DNA of 7,860 nucleotides, from contig CAZPHB010000038.1 of NCBI GenBank assembly GCA_964586595.1, positions 1-7,860 of the forward strand, written 5' to 3'. This DNA is from REEB481 sp964586595 (GTDB taxonomy: Bacteria > Bacteroidota > Bacteroidia > NS11-12g > UBA955). Under the pieces are notes generated by a model. It searched no databases and was not told the DNA's origin. It was given only the letters and a program-made list of their open reading frames with translations. Of this stretch, positions 1 to 7,518 are shown one piece after another; positions within the stretch are counted from its first letter, which is position 1; each line of letters opens with the position of its first letter. Made by a program: the position numbers and the translations under genes.

Positions 1-184
1 GTTGGGCGTTGCATGCGTTTAGGCTGGAGGATGCGACCCGTCAAACGACGGGTCGTTGGGCGTTGCATGCGTTTAGGCTGGAGGATGCGACCCGTCAAAC
101 GACGGGTCGGGGGGCGCTGCATGCGTTTAGGCCGTGGAATTGTGGAGGATGCGACCCGTCAAACGACGGGTCGGGGGGGGGGGG
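1..184 (+). repeat. Tandem array of REP-like hairpin units (left array)
   Basis: Three hairpins lie at 34-55, 88-109 and 152-173. Each has a 9-bp perfect stem, CGACCCGTC pairing with GACGGGTCG, around an AAAC loop. Bases 1-54 and 55-108 are identical, so this is an exact 54-bp tandem duplication. The third unit is longer (64 bp between stems) because its spacer combines two spacer types. Every stem is preceded by ATG. The array stops at a G-run and unique sequence begins at 185. Position 1 already lies inside a unit, so the array probably continues upstream of the window. The same family and orientation recur at 7519-7860 next to a RAYT gene. I see no coding function; the open frames here (for example 9-236) are by-products of the repeat. 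Confidence 0.95.
173..184. repeat. Homopolymer run of 12 G at the array edge
   Basis: Twelve consecutive G follow the third left-array stem and are followed by CAATTATTTG, which is unique sequence. Shorter G-runs occupy the same place, just after the stem, in sibling units: 6 G at 109-114 and 7 G at 7546-7552. The tract therefore looks like an expandable part of the repeat unit. Its exact length may also be affected by sequencing or assembly error. Confidence 0.9.
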
Positions 185-265
185 CAATTATTTGAATATT
201 ATACGAAACAAGAGCGGATTATCCGATCCTGTCTGAATGGACCGGAATATCGGTGTTGCCGACTT

Positions 266-3200
266 TCACCGCAGCAAACTCACTTCGCCTTTTTCAAATA
301 CCCGATACCCGAAGCGGTTCTTGAGGCTTATGGTTACTACATAGACGCCTTCCGGAACGGTTTGCCCACGGTAGCGTCCGTCCCAGCCGTTCTTGTCGTC
401 GCCTTCGAAAAGCAACTGGCCCCAACGGTTGTAGATGGCGAAGTTCATGGAAATGATTCCTTTGGCGTATGGAATATAGATATCGTTTAGTCCATCGCCG
501 TTGGGTGTGAATGCATTGGGCAGGAAGAGGCGGTAGTTGGCTTCCATCCGCAAAATCTGTTCGCTCGTGTCGGCACAGCCTTCGGTATTCTGCACACGCA
601 ATCGGATGCGGTAGAAACCGGTATCTGCAAAGATGTACTCGGGGTTTGGAATGCTGCTGAAAGGAATTCCATCCAGTGCCCAGGCATACTGCGTGCCGGA
701 GCGGGTTTCAGCCGGCTGGAAACGCACCTGCGGATTGTCGAGATCAGGCAGGCCGGGCGTCCAGGTAAACGCCGCATCAGGGCGCGGATGCACGAGCAGG
801 TCAAGCACCTGCGTATCCGCACAGGCGAGGGCATCGCTGGCTACCAGCAGGATCCGGTATTGTCCGGAAGCAAAAGTCCGTGCTGTGCCCACCGGCCAGT
901 TTTGGGAGCCGGTAAAAGCTGTGAAATTGTATGCGTCGGCCGTGACTGAAGCAGGCTGCAAGGTCAGGTTGTAGGGCGCGCAACTGGTATCATTGAATGG
1001 CCCGGTAGTAAAACGCGGTCTGGGCGAAACGAATAGGCGCACCGTATCTGAGGCTTCGCTGCAGGCATCTTCCAGCACGGCGGCATATACCCTCAGGCGG
1101 TTCGGGGCAATGGGAAGCACCGAATCGTTCGCCGCCAGTTCCTGCCCATTCTCAAACCAACGGTAGCGGTACGCAGCTTCTATTCCGCCTTTGGCCTGGA
1201 GGCGCAGGATGGTTCCGGTATCGAAACAGCGTGCATCGGCAGTACCGCTCAGGGTCAGGGGTGGCCTGACGCGAATGCGCACCCGCGCGGTGTCGTTGGG
1301 TCGGGTGCAACCATCCTTCAACATAATATACACATCGGCATCCTTGTAATAAGGACCATTGGCATAGGTATTTCCGTTCCCAACAACCTGAAGGCCATCG
1401 CTCCAACTGAATTGGCGGGTTGCGATGCGTCCGCCGCTTCCGGATGCGCGGAAATCCACCCTTCCGCCGTAACACAGTAAAGTATCGGCCGGCGGGCGAA
1501 CAGAAAGTGTATCGAGCAGGCGGATCAACTGTGTCACGGAATCGCCGCCTGTGCTGCATCCGTCGCTGAGTGTGGCCGAGATTCGGTAACTGCGGTTGGC
1601 ACCCATACCGTAACGCGCCTGACCAAAATAGAAGCGCAGTGAATCTGAAACTTCCTGTCCGTTGAGTTTCCAGCGCAGCCGGTGTGCTGCATTGTTGCCC
1701 CCGGCACTTTGGGGCTGTATCGTTATTCCCTGTCCGAAGCAGAGGTCCACGGAGTCGAAGCGAAGCGGATTCATGGTATCGCTGTTGAGCGAGAGCAACA
1801 GGTTCCGCCGCACCTTCACGCGGAATGAATCAGCGAGTACGCGGCCGAAGCAGCCATCGGCGAGGTTCACCTTCACCCAGTAATCTGCGTCCTGATTGCC
1901 GGCATTGGGCAAGGCGAAACGAAAGGTATCGCGGTTTCCTGCAAGGGATTGCTTCACGCGCCAGGTAAAGCTGTAATTCGCCGGCAGCCCTCCCCTGCCA
2001 AGCGCCTGCAACAAGCGCTGCTGACCATTGCAGAGGGTAAAATCCTTCGGCAACTGCAAGGCCAAAGTGTCGGGAGTAAATACGCGGAAGCTGAGCGTGT
2101 CGGGAATGCTGCATCCGTCGCGCACGATGGCCTGTAAGACAAAGCGATTCCCTGTATCGCTCGGATTGTAAAAACGTTCCGGTTCAAAGGTGAAATCCCG
2201 TTGTGTGGCGGCAGTGTTTCCGTTCACCTGCCAGAGCCAGCTTCGGGTATTGCTGCGCCCACCGGTCGCTGCAGCAGAAAGCGCCAATTGACGGTACAGG
2301 CAGATCAGCGTATCCGCGCGGTTCTTTTGGGCAAAACGCAGGGGCGGTCTGATGAAGACACTGTCTTCCAATACAAAAACAGGTGTGGTACAGTTGTCGT
2401 CCGATTCCAGACGGATCCTGACTTTCTCCAGCGCATTACCCCCACTGTGCAGGGTATCTGTGCGCAGGCTGAACACAGAATCGCGATCGGCGAAATTGCC
2501 GTTAATAAACCAGCGGTATTGACGCGCACGGCCGGGGTTGCCTCCTCCCGATTGCGAAGACCATGTTTTGATTTCACCATAGCACAGGGTATCGCTGCGG
2601 CTGAGGTTCCAGCTTCCGCTCAATGCCTGATAAGTTTGCACATCGAAGGTATGCTGCAGCAACTTTTGGGTACAGCGATCCTCCAGACTAAGCCCGATGC
2701 GGAAGTTCGCGTTGATGTTGAGGCGCAGGCTGTCGTTTTGGGAAAGCAGGTTGTTGTTTCCTGTGTTTACCCAACGCCAGCGCACAGAATCTCTATTCCC
2801 GCCTGCAAAAACAGCTTTAGCCTGGAATACATTGTTCAGGCATAGGGTGGTATCGGAAGGTTTTTGGGTGAAGGCAATGGCTGAAAAGTTGCGCAACCTG
2901 ATGTGCAAGGTATCGGTTTTTGGGTGGCAGCCATCGCTCAGCGAGAGCACAATCAGCGTATCGCGGTCGAAGCGCAGCAACAGGGTATCGCGCAACACCC
3001 CGAGTGCACTCCTGCGCAGCAATCCGCCGCTGGCATTGCGCCATTCTGCGCGATAGCCGGATGGCAATCCATGCTGAAAGCTGGCGGGTATGAGCACCCG
3101 GGTTTGCAAGCACACGAAGGAATCACGTGTCAATCCGCTTCGCACGATTTCAGGACGGCTGCGCACATTCACGCGGATATCGGCTGTATCGGGTTTCCCG

Positions 3201-5083
3201 CAGCCGGATGAATCGGCGATGATGATGGTATAGGTGGTGGAAGTATCGGGCCAGACTTTCGGATTGCGTGCGAGTCGGTTATTCATCCGCACAGAAGGCG
3301 ACCAGGTCCAGCGGGTACCGCCGAAGGTATTCAGCTGGAAGGTATCACCCAGGCAAATCGTGGTATCCCTGCCCGGGTCGGCCTTATCACGGCTGTAAAT
3401 CAGGAGGCGCAGCGTGTCGAGGCGGAAAAAGCTCTGCACCACCGGCTTGGTGGAACGGATGCGGATGCGGTACAACGGTGAGGTGGGTACCCGCAACAGC
3501 GGAAGCCGGCCAGTGATGGTTCCGTCTTTATCGCTTTTCATTTGACCAAGCTCCCATTCCTTCCCTTCAAACCTTCCATTTTCATCGCTCAACTCAGCAA
3601 TGAACACATTGGAAGTATCAAAAACGCCGGATTTGGTATAGGGTATTTTCAGCGAATCACCGGCACAATACGGCCCTGACTTCACGTCACCGCGCACGAT
3701 GTTGTAATCGGTAATTCTCGCAAGGAAGGCATTGGCTGATGCGCGGCCACGAAGCGTAAAAGGATCCAGAAAAACAGAAGAACCGAACAAGCCGGTATAA
3801 ACCATATCGCTGCCTTGGATCGTATTGATGATGGCCGGCTCCAGGGAAGGATTGTCGATGAACCACAGCATGTTGCCGAGGCGGTCAAATTTATAGAGCA
3901 CGCATCGCACCAGTGATGGAGCGCGTTTGAAGAATCCACCCATGACCAGTGTATCGTTGGTATGTTGGAAACTACCGTAAATAAAATCTCCGGCAACGGA
4001 CAGCCTGGTCCCAAACACAGTTCCTTCGTGGTGGTTGCTGGTGGCAAACCAACCAATGGTATCGAAAAAGCGTAGCTGAAAGACAAAATGGAACCTTCGT
4101 GTTTGACCTCTGTTCCGCCCTTGCACACGCATGGAAGTGCCGCAGAAAATCAACGAGTCACGGTTGGTGGTTCCTGAAACATAAAGTGTATTGCTGTCAA
4201 CCGCCTCAATACCCGTGAACACAGCTGCATGAGCGGTGAGCATGGTGTTCAGCTTTTTGTGCAGGTTGCCGTTCGGGCGGTACCACAACAAGAAAGCCGG
4301 CGTTCCTGCAGTTCCGGTGGAGACCCCGAACAATGTTTTACCGCTCGTTCCTTTGAGGGAAAAGTACACCTGCTTGTCTTTATCAACGGCCAGGCCGCCC
4401 ACGTCTGAAAAGTCGAGCGCATTGTAAAAATAATACCACAGCAGGCGCTGAGCATTGCTGCTGAATTTCACCAAGGCAATTTGAAAGCTGCTGGTAGTAA
4501 CCGGAGAAAGTGAATCCTGTATGGCCGCGCCACCGGAAAATCCGTTCAGGTAGATGCTGGCATGGATGGCATCATCCGGCCCCAGCACCATGTTGTAGGC
4601 ATTGGCGGTAGTGCCTGCCGTGGCAATTTCACGCGCAGCGGTAAAACGTCCTGCCGTATCCATAAATGCCACGAAAACCCCGCGCCCGCTGGTCAGGCTA
4701 ATGCTGCCAAAGTCGATGGACGAGCCGATGTACTGACCAAACAATAAGATCTGGTTCCGGGAATTGATGGCAATGGTTTTGATGATTCCGTTGGCCGATT
4801 TGGAAAATTGCTGCGACCACAAATAATTGCCTGCAGCATCGTATTTGGCGATGAAAAAGGTCGGCTGCACCCCTGAGAAGAAGTACAGCGTATCCGTAGG
4901 AAAGTACAGAGAATCTTTGAACGTGCCTGCTACGTAAATATTTCCGACCCGGTCAACAGCTTTTGCGCTGATGTAAGAAGAGCCAGCCCGCGAGGTGGAC
5001 AAAGGCACCGCCCAGGAGTGAAACTGGGCCTGAAGGGCCGTGGTTACACTGAGCGTAAGAAGCAGCAGGGTGCCGCGTAACAT
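266..5083 (-). CDS. Giant secreted multidomain protein with Ig-like repeats, PKD and T9SS type B (CHU_C) sorting domain
   Basis: The 1605-residue protein starts with a signal peptide (MLRGTLLLLTLSVTTALQA, likely cleaved before Q20). Residues about 25-460 carry beta-propeller/SBBP-like strands such as AVDRVGNIYVAGTF. Residues about 464-565 are a beta-rich domain containing IAELSDENGRFEG and YRIRIRS, a type common in Bacteroidota secreted proteins. Residues about 568-1435 form roughly ten Ig-like repeats of about 85 residues. Most begin with D-T-x-x-C and end in a D-G-C or similar cysteine, suggesting one disulfide per repeat. A PKD domain spans about 1436-1515 (FADTGFYRIRLRV). A gliding-motility-associated C-terminal domain spans 1516-1605 (LFLPNAFTPNGDGLNDIYIP, YNRWGQLLF, GWDGRYRGQ, VPEGVYVV). 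In this family that domain directs export by type IX secretion and retention at the cell surface. The likely role is a surface adhesin or matrix protein; the ligand is unknown. It is transcribed alone, divergent from the dehydratase gene. I see no clear terminator in 185-265. Confidence 0.95.
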   Translation of the reverse strand: MLRGTLLLLTLSVTTALQAQFHSWAVPLSTSRAGSSYISAKAVDRVGNIYVAGTFKDSLYFPTDTLYFFSGVQPTFFIAKYDAAGNYLWSQQFSKSANGIIKTIAINSRNQILLFGQYIGSSIDFGSISLTSGRGVFVAFMDTAGRFTAAREIATAGTTANAYNMVLGPDDAIHASIYLNGFSGGAAIQDSLSPVTTSSFQIALVKFSSNAQRLLWYYFYNALDFSDVGGLAVDKDKQVYFSLKGTSGKTLFGVSTGTAGTPAFLLWYRPNGNLHKKLNTMLTAHAAVFTGIEAVDSNTLYVSGTTNRDSLIFCGTSMRVQGRNRGQTRRFHFVFQLRFFDTIGWFATSNHHEGTVFGTRLSVAGDFIYGSFQHTNDTLVMGGFFKRAPSLVRCVLYKFDRLGNMLWFIDNPSLEPAIINTIQGSDMVYTGLFGSSVFLDPFTLRGRASANAFLARITDYNIVRGDVKSGPYCAGDSLKIPYTKSGVFDTSNVFIAELSDENGRFEGKEWELGQMKSDKDGTITGRLPLLRVPTSPLYRIRIRSTKPVVQSFFRLDTLRLLIYSRDKADPGRDTTICLGDTFQLNTFGGTRWTWSPSVRMNNRLARNPKVWPDTSTTYTIIIADSSGCGKPDTADIRVNVRSRPEIVRSGLTRDSFVCLQTRVLIPASFQHGLPSGYRAEWRNASGGLLRRSALGVLRDTLLLRFDRDTLIVLSLSDGCHPKTDTLHIRLRNFSAIAFTQKPSDTTLCLNNVFQAKAVFAGGNRDSVRWRWVNTGNNNLLSQNDSLRLNINANFRIGLSLEDRCTQKLLQHTFDVQTYQALSGSWNLSRSDTLCYGEIKTWSSQSGGGNPGRARQYRWFINGNFADRDSVFSLRTDTLHSGGNALEKVRIRLESDDNCTTPVFVLEDSVFIRPPLRFAQKNRADTLICLYRQLALSAAATGGRSNTRSWLWQVNGNTAATQRDFTFEPERFYNPSDTGNRFVLQAIVRDGCSIPDTLSFRVFTPDTLALQLPKDFTLCNGQQRLLQALGRGGLPANYSFTWRVKQSLAGNRDTFRFALPNAGNQDADYWVKVNLADGCFGRVLADSFRVKVRRNLLLSLNSDTMNPLRFDSVDLCFGQGITIQPQSAGGNNAAHRLRWKLNGQEVSDSLRFYFGQARYGMGANRSYRISATLSDGCSTGGDSVTQLIRLLDTLSVRPPADTLLCYGGRVDFRASGSGGRIATRQFSWSDGLQVVGNGNTYANGPYYKDADVYIMLKDGCTRPNDTARVRIRVRPPLTLSGTADARCFDTGTILRLQAKGGIEAAYRYRWFENGQELAANDSVLPIAPNRLRVYAAVLEDACSEASDTVRLFVSPRPRFTTGPFNDTSCAPYNLTLQPASVTADAYNFTAFTGSQNWPVGTARTFASGQYRILLVASDALACADTQVLDLLVHPRPDAAFTWTPGLPDLDNPQVRFQPAETRSGTQYAWALDGIPFSSIPNPEYIFADTGFYRIRLRVQNTEGCADTSEQILRMEANYRLFLPNAFTPNGDGLNDIYIPYAKGIISMNFAIYNRWGQLLFEGDDKNGWDGRYRGQTVPEGVYVVTISLKNRFGYRVFEKGEVSLLR

Positions 5084-5201
5084 TCAGGTGTAACAAGAAA
5101 ACAGGCCGGAAGTTCAGAATATGGTCCAAAGAAAAAATTTAAAGCAGCGTTTGAATTGGCTGATGGAAGATTCATTGCCCTGCTGTGACACTTCCCAAAA
5201 A

Positions 5202-5221
5202 GGACATTTCACGAAATGACC
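5202..5221. promoter_or_regulatory. Inverted repeat in the divergent intergenic region (possible operator)
   Basis: CATTTC (5205-5210) and GAAATG (5213-5218) are perfect inverted arms around a 2-base centre AC. Outside an A/A mismatch the symmetry continues with GG (5202-5203) and CC (5220-5221). The site lies in the 166-bp gap between the two divergent starts, 28 bp before the dehydratase ATG and about 120 bp before the large gene. The 2-base centre suits a dimeric protein-binding site better than an RNA hairpin. No regulator is identifiable. The rest of the gap (5084-5249) shows no convincing TTTG/TAnnTTTG promoter pair; AAAATTTA at 5134-5141 is a weak -7 candidate for the large gene. Confidence 0.3.
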
Positions 5222-5249
5222 ATATATACAAAAAGCGTACATTCGTTTC

Positions 5250-5510
5250 ATGCAGGATTGGACGATTAATGCCGAAGGGAAATTATTCAAAAAGTTCAGC
5301 TTCCCAGACTTCAGCGCCTGTCTGGGTTTTATGGTGCGCGCAGGTATCATCATGGAACAGATGAACCACCACGCCGAATGGTTTAATGTGTACAACCGTC
5401 TTGAGGTATGGCTTTGTACCCACGATGCCGGGAACAGCATTACGGACAAAGACCGTCAGCTTGCGGAAAAACTAGACAAACTCTTTCTGAAAATGTATCC
5501 AAACTCATGA
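5250..5510 (+). CDS. 4a-hydroxytetrahydrobiopterin dehydratase (pterin-4a-carbinolamine dehydratase)
   Basis: This 86-residue cytosolic protein matches the PCD/DCoH family. The family dehydrates 4a-hydroxytetrahydropterin to quinonoid dihydropterin, which recycles the cofactor of aromatic amino acid hydroxylases. The active-site block is visible: MNHHAEWFNVYN (H40, H41), then THDAG with H58. The spacing from the second to the third histidine (17 residues) equals that in mammalian DCoH. It continues with ITDKDRQLAEKLD, the usual C-terminal helix. A42 stands where proline is common (HHP). The protein is shorter at the N-terminus than mammalian forms, as I recall for Bacteroidota homologues, and an in-frame stop at 5217-5219 with no other start after it fixes this ATG. 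No phenylalanine hydroxylase gene is present here, so its partner is unknown. Its stop overlaps the next start (ATGA), suggesting coupling. Bacterial homologues are often called phhB. Confidence 0.93.
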   Translation: MQDWTINAEGKLFKKFSFPDFSACLGFMVRAGIIMEQMNHHAEWFNVYNRLEVWLCTHDAGNSITDKDRQLAEKLDKLFLKMYPNS

Positions 5511-6574
5511 AAAAACTGCTGTTCATCTTTGGGATTTTTTCTGCGTCATTATTACCTGCTCAGACCAAATACTTTTACAAGAAAATGAGCGGTACCATCG
5601 GCACCAACATGGCTGTGGAGATGGATCTGAACCGGAATGATACGATGTGCAGTGGCTCTTACAAATACCTGCGCACCGATATTCCGATACGCATTTCAGG
5701 TCGTTTCCGGTCGGGAGGAAATGTGGTTCTGGAGGAATTAGACGAACAAACATCGCGGGTTACGGCGGTGTTTAAAGGAATCTGGACAGAACCGGGTACG
5801 TTCCGCGGCACCTGGACCAGCAAGGTGAATGGCAAATCCTATCCCTTTTCGCTGAAAGAAACGCGCAATGGTTTTGCGACCGCAAGCCTCCAGCATTTGG
5901 AAGGTACGGACTGCAGCTACCGAGAAAAAGTGCTTGCTGATCCTGCGCTGCGCGCAGAGGCCGGTTATCAAGATACCAGGTGTTCTGAATTTAACATTAC
6001 TGCTTTAACCATTGGCGGCGGTAATCCCCTCATCGATGCCGAGATCAACCAGGCAATTGGCCAGAACGCATTTGGCTCAGAGGCATCCGGAACCTTAAGC
6101 GGTTATTTGCTCCAATTTCGCAAGCAGGCCGCGGAATATCCTTTAATCCGTGAGGTTTCTTGTTCTCTTGTTCGCAACGAGAAAAACCTGATTTCCGTGC
6201 AAGTGAGTGGATCGGGTTATGATGCCGGTGCCGCGCATGGCTTTTATGGTTTCTCCATGATGCATTTCAACCGCAACAGCGGCCACCTCTATCAGCTATC
6301 CGACTTGATTCCTGAAGGGTATCAACCCGTGTTGAACCGCATCGCCGAACGGCTGTTCCTGGAACAAAACGGGACCGATGGTTGGTTTTTTAAGCGCGGT
6401 GAATTCAGCGTGAATGAGAACTTCGACATTGCTCACGACGGCATCCGGTTTTATTATAACATCTACGAGATAGGCCCATACTCCTCTGGTATTTCTGAAG
6501 TATTTATTCCTTATAAAGAAATATCACACCTGGTGCCTGCGGAAGGTATGTTGCGGGATTTTATGAAGATCTAA
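5507..6574 (+). CDS. Secreted protein with C-terminal DUF3298-type domain
   Basis: A 355-residue exported protein with signal peptide MKKLLFIFGIFSASLLPA, then Q. Residues about 25-120 form a beta-rich domain (SGTIGTNMAVEMDL, GTFRGTWTSKVNGKSYPFSL) of a kind that I recall occurs in Bacteroidota hypothetical proteins. Residues about 150-350 fit the DUF4163/DUF3298 (RsiV/PdaC-like) arrangement: an N-terminal strand block, then GFYGFSMMHFNRNSGHLYQLSDL, then FYYNIYEIGPYSSG and VFIPYKEI, the usual DUF3298 signature. In other bacteria this fold occurs in the lysozyme-sensing anti-sigma factor RsiV and beside the PdaC deacetylase. Here there is no sigma factor and no transmembrane anchor after the signal peptide, so a periplasmic or surface role is inferred and the function is unknown. 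The start at 5507 is preferred over 5408 because it begins with a clean signal peptide and overlaps the dehydratase stop by 4 bp. Confidence 0.88.
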   Translation: MKKLLFIFGIFSASLLPAQTKYFYKKMSGTIGTNMAVEMDLNRNDTMCSGSYKYLRTDIPIRISGRFRSGGNVVLEELDEQTSRVTAVFKGIWTEPGTFRGTWTSKVNGKSYPFSLKETRNGFATASLQHLEGTDCSYREKVLADPALRAEAGYQDTRCSEFNITALTIGGGNPLIDAEINQAIGQNAFGSEASGTLSGYLLQFRKQAAEYPLIREVSCSLVRNEKNLISVQVSGSGYDAGAAHGFYGFSMMHFNRNSGHLYQLSDLIPEGYQPVLNRIAERLFLEQNGTDGWFFKRGEFSVNENFDIAHDGIRFYYNIYEIGPYSSGISEVFIPYKEISHLVPAEGMLRDFMKI

Positions 6575-6612
6575 TGGGGTTCATTTAACTGGGGCCACAA
6601 TGTTGCCGGACT

Positions 6613-6620
6613 TATTTTTG
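6613..6620 (+). promoter_or_regulatory. Candidate Bacteroidota -7 promoter element for the ferredoxin gene
   Basis: TATTTTTG matches the Bacteroidota -7 consensus TAnnTTTG exactly. It lies in the 53-bp gap after the DUF3298 gene, 7 bases before the ferredoxin ATG. A -33 TTTG is not present at the right distance; ACTG at 6588-6591 is the nearest. If used, transcription would begin at or within a few bases of the start codon, giving a leaderless or nearly leaderless mRNA. Confidence 0.35.
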
Positions 6621-6627
6621 CTGCATC

Positions 6628-6951
6628 ATGCCTGATGTAAGAATTAGTGTTATTGACCGCGAGGGGAAGGAACATCTGCTGGAAGCGCCCACAGACATGA
6701 ACCTGAACCTGATGGAGGTTTGTCGCATGTATGAACTGCCGGTGGAAGGCCGCTGTGGTGGTATGGCGATGTGTGCCACTTGTCAGGTGTACGTGCTTAG
6801 CGAGCATGAACTCCCCGAGCCAGCCGATGGAGAATTGGCGATGCTGGATCAGGCGTTTTTTGTGGAAGAAAATAGTCGTTTGGGCTGTCAAATCCATATC
6901 CATCCTGAGCTGGAAGGGCTGCAGGTACGACTCGCGCCGGAAGGAAACTGA
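6628..6951 (+). CDS. 2Fe-2S ferredoxin, adrenodoxin type
   Basis: This 107-residue soluble electron carrier has the cluster ligands C43, C49, C52 and C87, in the pattern C-x5-C-x2-C-x34-C, close to the C-x5-C-x2-C-x36-C of adrenodoxin. The context GRCGGMAMCATCQVYV and SRLGCQIHI is typical of the adrenodoxin/putidaredoxin/Isc-ferredoxin group and differs from the plant-type CxxxxCxxC spacing. The N-terminal strands (VRISVIDREGKEHLLEAP) and the acidic segment after the cluster loop (ELPEPADGEL) complete the beta-grasp fold. A non-ligand C32 is also present. No iron-sulfur assembly, P450 or reductase gene is adjacent, so the redox partner is unknown. It is separated from its upstream neighbour by 53 bp and may have its own promoter. 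Confidence 0.94.
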   Translation: MPDVRISVIDREGKEHLLEAPTDMNLNLMEVCRMYELPVEGRCGGMAMCATCQVYVLSEHELPEPADGELAMLDQAFFVEENSRLGCQIHIHPELEGLQVRLAPEGN

Positions 6952-7050
6952 GCTGTCCTATCGTTCAGGAATGGGCATCGTGTAACCCTATCAAGAATTG
7001 ATGGATTTGTTCTTATTTTACGTCGTGTTTATCCATTTATATTTTTCTTT

Positions 7051-7518
7051 ATGTCTGTTACGCTTTCCAAAATTTACATCCACCTTGTTTTTACCGTGCG
7101 TTACCGCCGGCATCTGATTCGTGCTGAATGGGAAGAGGAGCTACACCGTTACATCACTGGAATTTTCCGCAACAAGGGGCAACAGATGCTGGCGATCAAC
7201 GGCATGCCGGATCATCTGCACATCTTTTTTGTGATGCGGCCTGTGTGTGCTCTTGCTGATCTGGTTCGGGAGGTGAAGAAGGCTACTACTGTGTTTATCA
7301 ATGAACGATATTACCCTGTTACGAAATTCAGATGGCAGGAAGGTTATGGGGCATTTTCCTACAGCAGCGCGCAGGTGGATGCGGTGATTCGCTATATCCG
7401 GAATCAAAAGGAGCACCATCGGAAGAAGTCGTTCAGGGAGGAGTTTCTGGAATTTCTGGAGTATTTTGAGGTTGCGTATTCCGAGGAGGAATTGTCGCGT
7501 TGGCTTGATGGGGCGTGA
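7051..7518 (+). CDS. REP-associated tyrosine transposase (RAYT), IS200/IS605 TnpA-like Y1 family
   Basis: A 155-residue protein of the Y1/HUH transposase fold. The metal-binding HUH motif is H55-L56-H57 in NGMPDHLHIFF, and the probable catalytic tyrosine is Y115 in VIRYIRNQKEHHRKK. WQEGYGAFSYS (95-105) is a signature of the Bacteroidota IS200-like group. These enzymes cut and rejoin single-stranded DNA next to hairpins. All key residues are present and the length is normal, so it appears intact. No TnpB accompanies it and no matching hairpin lies upstream in 6952-7050, so it is not bounded as a normal insertion sequence. A tandem array of hairpins starts at the base after its stop, which is why I call it a RAYT rather than a plain IS200 transposase. 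The leader 7005-7050 is AT-rich, with TATATTTT at 7038-7045. Its in vivo substrate is inferred, not shown. Confidence 0.92.
   Translation: MSVTLSKIYIHLVFTVRYRRHLIRAEWEEELHRYITGIFRNKGQQMLAINGMPDHLHIFFVMRPVCALADLVREVKKATTVFINERYYPVTKFRWQEGYGAFSYSSAQVDAVIRYIRNQKEHHRKKSFREEFLEFLEYFEVAYSEEELSRWLDGA

Noticed and set aside
9..236. Open reading frames across the left array (9-236, 13-195, 134-490)
   Set aside because: They translate the repeat units or the antisense of the giant gene, have no recognisable protein features, and mutually overlap.
185..265. Intrinsic terminator for the giant gene (CGGAT-T-ATCCG at 215-225; ACCG/CGGT at 241-254)
   Set aside because: The first has a one-base centre that cannot form a proper loop, the second has only a 4-bp stem, and neither is followed by a T-run on the minus strand.
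2201..2845. 214-residue plus-strand open frame
   Set aside because: It lies wholly antisense to the well-supported giant CDS and shows no domain or signal peptide; it is a shadow of that gene.
5114..5449. 111-residue minus-strand open frame
   Set aside because: It is mostly antisense to the dehydratase active-site region, which has clear family motifs on the plus strand.
5408..5506. N-terminal extension of the DUF3298 protein from an ATG at 5408
   Set aside because: It would overlap the dehydratase by 103 bp and place 33 unrelated residues before a clean signal peptide at 5507.
6952..7050. Left-end hairpin of a complete IS200-type insertion sequence upstream of the transposase
   Set aside because: No copy of the CGACCCGTC or CGACTCC stem, and no other strong hairpin, is seen before the gene, so a bounded insertion sequence is not supported.
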